Part shown: positions 7,141 to 12,734 of the stretch, piece after piece
Layout of the letters: each line of letters opens with the position of its first letter
Numbering within the stretch: the first letter of the stretch is position 1
Source of the DNA: JAKLKS01 sp964370855
GTDB taxonomy: Bacteria > Planctomycetota > JAJSAM01 > JAKLKS01
DNA length: 15,938 nt
Assembly (NCBI GenBank): GCA_964370855.1
Contig: CAYJMF010000105.1
Location: 1 to 15,938, forward strand
Reading direction: 5' to 3'
The notes under the pieces: model-generated
Databases searched by the model: none
What the model was told of the DNA's origin: nothing
What the model saw: the letters and a program-made list of their open reading frames with translations, nothing else
Translations under genes and position numbers: made by a program

Positions 7141-8045
7141 GCCGCCGCGCCCCCCGCCGGCGCCGGCCCCCGGGTCAGCTCGAGGAACAGCTCCTCGAGG
7201 CCGAGGTCCTCGACCCGCACCTCGGCGCCCCCCGCGGCGAGCCGCGCCTCGAGGCCGGGGTTCCAGGCCTCGGTCACGATGACGAGGCTCCCCGCCTCCC
7301 GCCGCCGCCCCACCTCGCCAGGCACCACGATGCCCGCGCCGTCCCCGCCCCCGGGGAGGTCGAGGATCACCCTCTTCGTGCGCGCCTTGAGATCGTCCAG
7401 CGTCGAGGAGGTCCGAAGCCGGCCGTCCTGGAGGATGGCGACCCGGTCCACGATGCGCTCGACGTCGGTGAGCACGTGGGAGGTGAAGAGCAGCGTCTTC
7501 CCCTCCTCCCGCGCCGCCTCCAGCGCCGCCTCGAGGAAGTCCCGCCGCGCCACGGCGTCGAGGCCGAGCCAGGGGTCGTCGAGGACGAGGATCTCCGGGT
7601 CCTGGGCCAGCGCCAGGAACAGTTCCGCGCGGCGCCGCTCGCCGAGGCTCATCTCCTTCAGGGGGACGTCGCGCCGCACCTCCATGCGCTTCGCGAGGCG
7701 CTCGCAGCGGTCCATGTCCCAGGTCTCGAAGAAGGCGGAGACGAAGCGCAGCAGGCGCGGCATCTCGAGGTCGTCGTAGGGGAAGGACTCCTCGGAGAGG
7801 TAGCCGACCTTCTGCCGGACGGCGCGGGAGAGGCGCAGCGAGTCCTCGCCCAGCACCTCCGAGCGCCCCCCGTCGGGGCGCAGCAGCCCCAGCAGGATCC
7901 GGATCGCCGTCGTCTTCCCCGTCCCGTTGCGGCCCAGCAGCCCGAACACCGAGCCCGCCGGCACCTCGAGGGAGAAGCCGTCGAGGGCCCGCGCCCCCTT
8001 GAAGGACTTCGACACCCCTTCCCACCGCAGCACCGCGCCGCTCAT
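7137..8045 (-). CDS. ABC transporter ATP-binding protein (YtrB-like)
   Basis: A 302-residue cytoplasmic ATPase that drives the adjacent permease. Walker A is GRNGTGKTT (38-46). The Q-loop region is GYLSEES, without the usual Gln. The signature motif is SLGERRR (133-139) instead of LSGGQ. Walker B is ILVLDDP (152-158), with Asp at the usual catalytic Glu position. The D-loop is LGLD and the H-loop His is at 190 (FTSHVL). The last 70 residues form an extra domain typical of exporter ATPases. Its ATG overlaps the gntR stop (ATGA), with GGAGGG 7 bp upstream. The altered signature and Glu-to-Asp change may lower turnover; my impression is that such variants also occur in other YtrB-like proteins, so this is not evidence of decay. 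Confidence 0.92.
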   Translation of the reverse strand: MSGAVLRWEGVSKSFKGARALDGFSLEVPAGSVFGLLGRNGTGKTTAIRILLGLLRPDGGRSEVLGEDSLRLSRAVRQKVGYLSEESFPYDDLEMPRLLRFVSAFFETWDMDRCERLAKRMEVRRDVPLKEMSLGERRRAELFLALAQDPEILVLDDPWLGLDAVARRDFLEAALEAAREEGKTLLFTSHVLTDVERIVDRVAILQDGRLRTSSTLDDLKARTKRVILDLPGGGDGAGIVVPGEVGRRREAGSLVIVTEAWNPGLEARLAAGGAEVRVEDLGLEELFLELTRGPAPAGGAAA

Positions 8046-8440
8046 CGCGCCGCCCTCCGCTTTCCCAGCGCCCGCCGCAGCTCCTCCGCCGCCAGCCCCT
8101 CGACGAGGTCCGGGTCCAGGCCGGAGCCCGCGAGGTCCTCCGCCAGCCGCTCCACGTGGCGCCGCACCACCTCGCGGAGGCCGCCGCGCGTGAGCGGGCC
8201 CGCCCCCTCGGCGACGAAGGTGCCGCGCCCCTGCTCGCAGCGCAGCAGCCCCTCGGCCTCGAGATCCCCGTAGGCCTTCCGCACGGTGTGGAAGTTGACC
8301 CGGAGCTCCGCCGCGAGGTCCCGCGCCGCGGGGAGGCGCCCGCCGGGAAGGAGCCGCCCCGCCGCCACGGCGAGCCGGATCTGGCGGGCGATCTGCACGC
8401 CCAGGGGCACGCCGCCGGTCGGGTCGAGCCGCAGCCGCAT
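8042..8440 (-). CDS. GntR-family regulator, YtrA subfamily
   Basis: This 132-residue DNA-binding repressor heads the ABC operon. Residues about 8-79 form the winged helix-turn-helix: GVPLGVQIARQIRLAV, LPAARDLAAELRVNFHTVRKAY, then the wing LRCEQGRGTFVAEG. The remaining 50 residues are helical and too short for an FadR or HutC effector domain. This architecture, with an ABC ATPase and permease following, defines the YtrA subfamily. The ATG at 8440 has no Shine-Dalgarno. It lies 6 bp from an AT-rich inverted repeat that is probably its own operator, so the mRNA may be leaderless. The TGA overlaps the next ATG. Autorepression relieved by a small molecule or envelope stress is the expected mode; the inducer is unknown. 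Confidence 0.92.
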   Translation of the reverse strand: MRLRLDPTGGVPLGVQIARQIRLAVAAGRLLPGGRLPAARDLAAELRVNFHTVRKAYGDLEAEGLLRCEQGRGTFVAEGAGPLTRGGLREVVRRHVERLAEDLAGSGLDPDLVEGLAAEELRRALGKRRAAR

Positions 8441-8446
8441 GGATCT

Positions 8447-8470
8447 AATGATATAGAAAACTATATCATT
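8447..8470. promoter_or_regulatory. probable GntR/YtrA operator: 10+10 bp AT-rich inverted repeat
   Basis: AATGATATAG (8447-8456), AAAA, then CTATATCATT (8461-8470) is a perfect inverted repeat. It is among the most AT-rich short sequences in this GC-rich window and lies 6 bp upstream of the gntR ATG. Position, symmetry and composition fit an autoregulatory operator that overlaps the -10 region of the operon promoter. Confidence 0.8.
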
Positions 8471-8480
8471 TAGCGAGGAA

Positions 8481-8518
8481 AGGCAGGGACGTTCCTAACT
8501 AAGTAACTAACTCGGGGG
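8481..8518 (-). repeat. dispersed repeat R2 (left arm of inverted pair R2/R3)
   Basis: This arm is the exact reverse complement of R3 over 38 bp. Read in R orientation it runs CCCCC, GAGTTAGTTACTTAGTTAGG, AACGTCCCTGCCT. It lies 40 bp upstream of the gntR start codon, with the operator between them. Confidence 0.9.
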
Positions 8519-8552
8519 CCGGACAGCGTCCGCACGGGTGAAAGGGGTTCTT

Positions 8553-8590
8553 CCCCCGAGTTAGTTACTTAGTTAGGAACGTCCCTGCCT
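8553..8590 (+). repeat. dispersed repeat R3 (right arm of R2/R3); supplies a stop codon
   Basis: A 38-bp arm, perfectly complementary to R2 across a 34-bp loop (8519-8552), so the pair could form a long cruciform or RNA hairpin. On the minus strand the lipoprotein gene reads straight into it and ends at its TAA (8565-8567). The core 34 bp is identical to R5. Confidence 0.9.
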
Positions 8591-10463
8591 CTTGCTTCAC
8601 CTCGGTGAGGCGGTCGACGGGGATGTCAACGAGGACCTGGATCCCGCCGTCGGGCCAGCGGATCTCCACCTTCTCCACGGCGTCAGCCCCCCCGAGGCCG
8701 AAGTGGAGGACGTTGGAGGACTGGGAGAGGTAGCCGCCGGCGGCCTGCACCTGGCGGACCTGCGTCCGACCGCCCGCGGTGAGGCGCGCGACGGCGCCGA
8801 CGGCATCGCGGTTGGGCCCCTTCCCGACGAGGCGGAGCCGGCACCAGCGGGCGGACGGGGAGGCGTTCCGCCAGAGGAAGGCGCGGTCGTTGAAGTTCGT
8901 CTGGACGATGTCGAGGCGGCCGTCCCCGTCGAAGTCCGCCGTGGCGGCGGCCCGGGCGCTCCGCGCGCAGGGGATCCCGAGAATCGCCGTCCCCGTGGTC
9001 GTCCCCCCGGGGGGCGGCTCCAGGCCCGCCGCCGCCGCCGCGTCCGCGAAGGTCCCGTCCCCGCGGTTCCACAGCAGCGACGAGGGCCAGTAGAAGAAGG
9101 GGAAGCCCATGCCCGCGGGGAGGAAGGCGTCCACGGGGCCGTCGTCGTCGAAGTCCCCCTCGACGACGCCCCAGGGCCAGAGGGTCTCGACCCCGGCGCG
9201 GTCGGAGACCTCCTCGAAGCGCCCCCCGCCGCGGTTGAGGAAGAGGGTGTTCCCGAAGAGGACGTCCTCCCCGCGCATCCCCGTGAGCCGGTCGAAGGCG
9301 TCGGCCTCCGCCGGCGTCTTCCACCCCAGCGCCACGGGGCGGGCGAGGAACCGCGGGTACTTCACCGCCGGCTCCATGAACGCCGCCTTCACGTCCATGT
9401 CCATCCACATGTCGGAGTGCATGTCCGCCACGAGGAGGTCGAGCCTCCCGTCTCCGTCGGCATCGAAGGCGCGGCAGCCCACGGAGCCCCAGGAGGTCCG
9501 CCCGAGGACCTCGCGCGCCACGTCCGTGAAGCGCCCCTTCCCGTCGTTGCGGAAGAGGGAGTCGGCCCCGAACATGTTGCAGACGTACACGTCCGGGTCC
9601 CCGTCGTCCTCCATGTCGAAGACGGCGACGTCCCCGGCCCAGCCGTTCCCCCCGATGCCCGCCGCCTCCGTCCCGTCGGTGAAGCGGCCGGCGCCGTCAT
9701 TGAGGTAGAGGACGTTGCGGAGCTTCTCGCTGGTGACGACCTCCGCCAGGGTCTCCTTGCCCCGGAAGTGGGGCTCCCCCTGGTCGAAGTCGTCAAGCGT
9801 CCAGCGGCCGGTGTTGGTGACCAGGAGGTCGAGATCCCCGTCCCCGTCGGCGTCGAAGAAGGAGGCGCCCATGGACTCCGCCACGAGGGACAGCCCCGCC
9901 TTGCGGGTGGAATCCGCGAAGCTCCCGTTCCCGAGGTTCTCGAAGTGGACGTTCCCCCCGCGCACCGTGGTCACGAACAGATCCCGGTCCCCGTCCCCGT
10001 CGGCGTCCCCGAAGACCGCCCCCGAGCAGATGAGGGTCTCGAGCCCCACCCCCGCCTCCGCCGTCACGTCCTCGAAGGTCCCGTCCCCCCGGTTGCGGAA
10101 CAGCCCGTTGCGGCCGAGCTGGTTGAGGAGGTAGACGTCGTCGTCCCCGTCCCCGTCGTAGTCCGCCACGGCGAGGCCGCAGCCGTGGTCGTAGAGGTTG
10201 ATGTGGAACCGCTCCCCCTGCTCGAAGCGGAGGAAGGTCGTGCGGAACCGGAGGCCCGCCTTCTCCGCGCACTCCTCGAAGCGGGGACCGGGGGCGGCCG
10301 CGGGGGGGGCCTTCGCCGGCGCGGCGGGGGGGCCGGGAGGGGACGCGTCGTCCCCGCCGCAGCCGGCCACGAGGGCCGGGACGGCCAATGCCAGTGCGAG
10401 GAGGGAGGCGCCTGCGGTCCTCGGGCGGCTCCCCCCGCCGCCCTGCGGGGGGGCTCTTTCCAC
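8565..10463 (-). CDS. CRTAC1-like lipoprotein with FG-GAP/VCBS repeats and ASPIC/UnbV domain
   Basis: This 632-residue secreted lipoprotein probably has a beta-propeller fold with calcium sites. The GTG at 10463 starts an Arg-containing n-region, a hydrophobic core (SLLALALAVPALVA) and lipobox VAGC with Cys at 35. About seven DxDxDG-type motifs follow, among them DYDGDGDDD, DADGDGDRD, DADGDGDLD, DADGDGRLD and DFDGDGRLD, each in an FG-GAP-like repeat. The C-terminus is an ASPIC/UnbV domain (RLRLVGKGPNRDAVGAVARL to VEIRWPDGG). The native end appears to be near LTEVKQ. The last residues, EAGTFLTK, and the stop come from R3. Its start is 12 bp from R4, with no clear Shine-Dalgarno. In-frame sequence upstream through R4 is open but has no plausible start. 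Adhesion or surface binding is a guess from the family. Confidence 0.88.
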   Translation of the reverse strand: MERAPPQGGGGSRPRTAGASLLALALAVPALVAGCGGDDASPPGPPAAPAKAPPAAAPGPRFEECAEKAGLRFRTTFLRFEQGERFHINLYDHGCGLAVADYDGDGDDDVYLLNQLGRNGLFRNRGDGTFEDVTAEAGVGLETLICSGAVFGDADGDGDRDLFVTTVRGGNVHFENLGNGSFADSTRKAGLSLVAESMGASFFDADGDGDLDLLVTNTGRWTLDDFDQGEPHFRGKETLAEVVTSEKLRNVLYLNDGAGRFTDGTEAAGIGGNGWAGDVAVFDMEDDGDPDVYVCNMFGADSLFRNDGKGRFTDVAREVLGRTSWGSVGCRAFDADGDGRLDLLVADMHSDMWMDMDVKAAFMEPAVKYPRFLARPVALGWKTPAEADAFDRLTGMRGEDVLFGNTLFLNRGGGRFEEVSDRAGVETLWPWGVVEGDFDDDGPVDAFLPAGMGFPFFYWPSSLLWNRGDGTFADAAAAAGLEPPPGGTTTGTAILGIPCARSARAAATADFDGDGRLDIVQTNFNDRAFLWRNASPSARWCRLRLVGKGPNRDAVGAVARLTAGGRTQVRQVQAAGGYLSQSSNVLHFGLGGADAVEKVEIRWPDGGIQVLVDIPVDRLTEVKQEAGTFLTK

Positions 10464-10474
10464 GGCGACAGGGT

Positions 10475-10512
10475 AGGCGGGGACGTTCCTAACTAAGTAA
10501 CTAACTCGGGGG
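10475..10512 (-). repeat. dispersed repeat R4 (left arm of inverted pair R4/R5)
   Basis: Same 38-bp unit as R2, with one substitution (G at 10479 for A). The match to R5 continues six bases further (AAGGAG, to 10518). More distant matching boxes are ATCGTGTGGGTTCT at 10531-10544 and the GCGCGCC hairpin at 10557-10574. Its inner edge is 11 bp from the lipoprotein start codon. Confidence 0.9.
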
Positions 10513-10556
10513 AAGGAGGCTCCTCGCTGAATCGTGTGGGTTCTCGCCCGGGCATT

Positions 10557-10574
10557 GCGCGCCTTCCGGCGCGC
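10557..10574. repeat. GC hairpin GCGCGCC-TTCC-GGCGCGC, shared with the R5 side
   Basis: A perfect 7-bp stem with a 4-nt loop. The same stem recurs at 12611-12628 with loop GGTA, at a matching place relative to R5 on the opposite strand. The two copies therefore look like parts of homologous, inverted R4 and R5 flanks. Confidence 0.65.
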
Positions 10575-10626
10575 GGGTGCCCGGGGGGGGGGGGGGCCGC
10601 CCCCGCGGGCGCCCCCCAAAAAGCGC

Positions 10627-10636
10627 NNNNNNNNNN
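10627..10636. other. assembly gap (10 N)
   Basis: Ten N bases join two low-complexity G/C-rich ends, so the true distance and content here are unknown. The N run makes any ORF crossing it meaningless. Confidence 0.98.
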
Positions 10637-10939
10637 CCCGGGCCTGGGCGGCCCGCCGGGCGGGGGGGCCCCGGATTGGCGGCGCCCCTCAACGGAGGGA
10701 CGCCTCCATTCCGGGACCGTAGGAGAGGAGGAGAGACGGGGATTCGAGACGCACCCCGGCTCCGCGGGGGGATTCCCGGGATCGGGACGCTGGATCGTGG
10801 GGGACGGCGTACACCCTTCGTGCCTTGAACCATCGGAACCCCGGAAGGTGCCCGCCGTCCCCTCCTCCCCCGGGTACCGAACCCGCTCCCCCCCACCTGG
10901 AACCTCCGGGAGGTTCGACCCCGCCGCCTCCCTCCTCTG

Positions 10940-10982
10940 AAAGGCCGTGAAGAATCCGCTTCGCGGCTTCTTCACGGCCTTT
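10940..10982. repeat. left IS terminal hairpin
   Basis: A 15-bp perfect stem (10940-10954 with 10968-10982), then one mismatch, then an inner CCGC/GCGG stem around loop TTC. It is followed by TTTATT, so it could also terminate transcription on the plus strand. Confidence 0.75.
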
Positions 10983-11067
10983 ATTGGAGGCAGCGACCGC
11001 CTTCGTGGTGGGGTGGGAGACGACAGGGGGCGTGGCGGGGCCGTCGGTCTCGTTCCGCCCTCGGCAG

Positions 11068-11095
11068 GTTGGGCTGCGGCCTCCCGCAGCCCGAC
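11068..11095 (-). terminator. hairpin downstream of the transposase gene
   Basis: A 12-bp stem with one G-T wobble (GTTGGGCTGCGG with CCGCAGCCCGAC) and a 4-nt loop. It lies 18 bp after the transposase stop on the minus strand. There is no U tract, so termination is plausible but not certain. Confidence 0.5.
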
Positions 11096-11113
11096 GGGGC
11101 CTTCCCCAGGCCT

Positions 11114-12430
11114 CTAGACCGCTGTCGCCAGCAGCTCGACGGCGCGCATCACGTTGTGCGCCAGGGCGAAGAGCGTGAGGACCGCCAGGCACTTCGGGGC
11201 TCCCCTCACGTTGAATTCCGTCAGCCCTCGGTTGCGGGCGATGGCGTTGACGCACTCCGCCGTTCCCGGTCTCTCGGTGTAGATCGCCTTGCCTTCCTCG
11301 GTCTGCATCCTCTCGCGCCAACCTTGCACACCGGGCCCTTCCTTCAGACGGCGCCAGGTCTCGGCGTCGATCTCCTTCTTGGGGAGCGGGGCGAACACCG
11401 TCACGCCCCTGCCCGCCGCGTCCTCGATGGCCTCGAGCTTGGTGTAGCCTCCGTCCACCAGGTGCTCCCCGGGCAGGCGGTCGTAGCGCCTCTTGATGTC
11501 ATCGAGCATCGGCGTCATCTGGCCCATGTCCCCGCCGGAGTTGGTGAGCCGGACCCCCACGATCACCTGGGACTTCGTGTCCGTGGCAAGCTGCCCGTTG
11601 AAGGCGGGCCGAAACCCGCCGCCGGGCATCTTCATCACCCGGGCGTCAGGGTCCGTCGTGGAGACCCGGACCTTCTCCGGCTTCTGGGCCTCGGGGTGCC
11701 TGCTCCGGGCGGCCACATCGTCCCACTGCCGCAGCGCCTCGGCGACCCGCTCCTCGCGCTCCCTCGCCCCCCGCTCCCGGGCGGCCCGGCGCCGCCGGTC
11801 GCTGGCGTCGGGCTTGTCGTGGACTTCTCTGCCGAGGGCGGCCACCTGCTCCCCCGCCTCCTGCAGGCAGAGCTCCAAGGTCGGCTTTCGCCGGAAGCTC
11901 GGGGCCCCGGCGCTCGCCCGCACCTTCACCCCGTCCTGGGCGACACGCTCCAGTGTCACGGCCCCCGCGGCCATCAGGGTCGCCACGATCTTTGTGAGCA
12001 GCGCGTCGAGCTCCTCGGCCCGCTCGGTCCGGAAGTCCGACAGCGTGTGGTGGTTGATCGTCAGGCCCCCGCAGATCCAGCGATAGGCATCGTGCTCCTC
12101 GCAGAGCCGCGCCAGAAGCCTCGCCGAGCCCACCCCCTCCACGGTCGCGTAGATCCACAGCGTCAGGAGCACCGCCGGGTCGAAGGCCGGACGCCCCCCG
12201 GCACCCTCCCGGGACCGGATCCGCTCATGGAACGCCGACAGGTCCAGACTCGACACGAAACCCCAGACGACCCGAGCCCGGTGGTCCTCGGACAGCAGCG
12301 ACTCCAGGTCGCTCGGCCGCAACTGCACCTGCCGGCGGTCCGCCCGAAGAACCCGCGCAGGAGCGCCCGTGGCTACGGCCTCGGTCGGCTCAGGCTCCCC
12401 CTCGGGGACAGGAAACAGCGTCTCGCTCAT
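11114..12430 (-). CDS. IS1182-family DDE transposase
   Basis: An intact 438-residue transposase that would cut and insert the surrounding IS. The N-terminal domain (about 35-140) has family features: QLRPSDLESLL, FDPAVLLTLWIYATVEG, and INHHTLSDFR. The catalytic triad is probably Asp166 (VAQDGVKVRASAG), Asp326 (LVDGGY) and Glu392 (PGTAECVNAIARNRGL). DPDAR and FNGQLATD before the second Asp are also typical. A charged, Arg/Glu-rich coiled segment lies near 200-250. The ATG at 12430 has GAGGAG 9 bp upstream; an upstream TTG at 12466 lacks one and is not used. No frameshift or stop interrupts it, so the element may be active. Its base composition is slightly less extreme than its neighbours. Confidence 0.92.
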   Translation of the reverse strand: MSETLFPVPEGEPEPTEAVATGAPARVLRADRRQVQLRPSDLESLLSEDHRARVVWGFVSSLDLSAFHERIRSREGAGGRPAFDPAVLLTLWIYATVEGVGSARLLARLCEEHDAYRWICGGLTINHHTLSDFRTERAEELDALLTKIVATLMAAGAVTLERVAQDGVKVRASAGAPSFRRKPTLELCLQEAGEQVAALGREVHDKPDASDRRRRAARERGAREREERVAEALRQWDDVAARSRHPEAQKPEKVRVSTTDPDARVMKMPGGGFRPAFNGQLATDTKSQVIVGVRLTNSGGDMGQMTPMLDDIKRRYDRLPGEHLVDGGYTKLEAIEDAAGRGVTVFAPLPKKEIDAETWRRLKEGPGVQGWRERMQTEEGKAIYTERPGTAECVNAIARNRGLTEFNVRGAPKCLAVLTLFALAHNVMRAVELLATAV

Positions 12431-12504
12431 CGGGTCGATCTCCTCGTGCCTGCGGTCACAGGACAATTCCTACATCGACCCGACGACACGAGCCGCCCCT
12501 ATAC

Positions 12505-12549
12505 AAAGGCCGTGAAGAAGCCCCCGAAGGGGGTTTCTTCACGGCCTTT
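12505..12549. repeat. right IS terminal hairpin with UUCG-type loop
   Basis: The same 15-bp stem as the left end (12505-12519 with 12535-12549), plus an inner five-C/five-G stem. In minus-strand RNA the loop reads CUUCG, a very stable tetraloop setting. It lies upstream of the transposase gene and may shield it from incoming transcription. Confidence 0.75.
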
Positions 12550-12559
12550 GACGTCCTTC

Positions 12560-12609
12560 GCTCCCGACGGGGAGCATCGGATCCTCTCCCGATGCTCCCC
12601 GTCGGGAGC
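12560..12609. repeat. perfect 21-bp inverted repeat with 8-nt loop
   Basis: The arms at 12560-12580 (starting GCTCCCGACGGGGAGC) and 12589-12609 are exact reverse complements around ATCCTCTC. It lies 10 bp outside the right IS end, on the R5 side. No matching copy is seen on the left. It has no U tract and serves no gene that I can identify. Confidence 0.8.
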
Positions 12610-12610
12610 C

Positions 12611-12628
12611 GCGCGCCGGTAGGCGCGC
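12611..12628. repeat. GC hairpin GCGCGCC-GGTA-GGCGCGC, R5 side
   Basis: A perfect 7-bp stem, the counterpart of the hairpin at 10557-10574. Next to it, CAACGCCGG (12628-12636) and AGAACCCACACGAT (12639-12652) match boxes beside R1 and R4. Confidence 0.65.
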
Positions 12629-12696
12629 AACGCCGGAAAGAACCCACACGATCCAGCGGGGGGCCATCGGCTCCCGCGTGGCCGAAGGAACTCCTT

Positions 12697-12734
12697 CCCC
12701 CGAGTTAGTTACTTAGTTAGGAACGTCCCTGCCT
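12697..12734 (+). repeat. dispersed repeat R5; supplies the dnaE stop codon
   Basis: Identical to R3 over 38 bp, and the reverse complement of R4 with one mismatch; with six further bases the R4/R5 arms are 44 bp. On the minus strand the dnaE frame reads into it and ends at its TAA (12709-12711), in the same reading frame of the repeat as the lipoprotein gene at R3. Confidence 0.9.

Larger units (their letters stand above)
10513..10939. other. non-coding region between R4 and the IS, including a scaffold gap
   Basis: I see no convincing gene here. It holds the outward R4 boxes, a G run (10583-10596), a gap of ten N, and a GC-rich stretch with short palindromes. One is a perfect 8-bp inverted repeat with a one-base centre at 10900-10916 (GAACCTCC, G, GGAGGTTC). 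Open frames exist on both strands, but they are compositional and show no recognisable protein features. Confidence 0.6.
10940..12549 (-). mobile_element. IS1182-family-like insertion sequence, apparently complete (1610 bp)
   Basis: One intact DDE transposase gene lies between two near-identical hairpin ends whose arms, AAAGGCCGTGAAGAA and TTCTTCACGGCCTTT, are perfect at both ends. Loops differ between ends. Length matches the family range. From memory, IS1182-type elements often end in such palindromes. No clear target duplication is visible: the flanks are TCTGA on the left and GACGT on the right. The element sits between R4 and R5 and appears to have landed inside that inverted repeat pair. 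Confidence 0.75.

Noticed and set aside
7141..8025. A long minus-strand frame that extends the permease N-terminus by 295 residues
   Set aside because: It is antiphase sequence over the ABC ATPase gene (Arg/Gly/Pro-rich, no domain features). The permease starts at the ATGA overlap at 7140.
8592..10496. Long plus-strand open frame over the lipoprotein gene
   Set aside because: It is a shadow of the repeated DxDxDG coding pattern, and the minus strand has a signal peptide and recognisable domains.
10464..10619. An upstream extension of the lipoprotein frame through R4
   Set aside because: The frame is open only because R4 happens to lack a stop in that frame. The signal peptide and lipobox place the start at GTG 10463.
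10536..10940. Plus-strand open frames around the N gap
   Set aside because: They cross ten N bases and are Pro/Gly-rich without any recognisable feature.
119..12734. R1-R5 as a CRISPR array
   Set aside because: Copies are kilobases apart, inverted relative to each other, and no cas gene or regular spacers are present.
119..12734. R elements as integron attC sites
   Set aside because: attC sites lie in the same orientation after each cassette gene and show R and L core sites (GTTRRRY). These alternate in orientation, lack that core, and no integron integrase is seen.
119..12734. R elements as sequencing-adaptor contamination
   Set aside because: Copies differ by point changes (R1, R4), carry longer homologous flanks, and serve as in-frame stops of otherwise intact genes.
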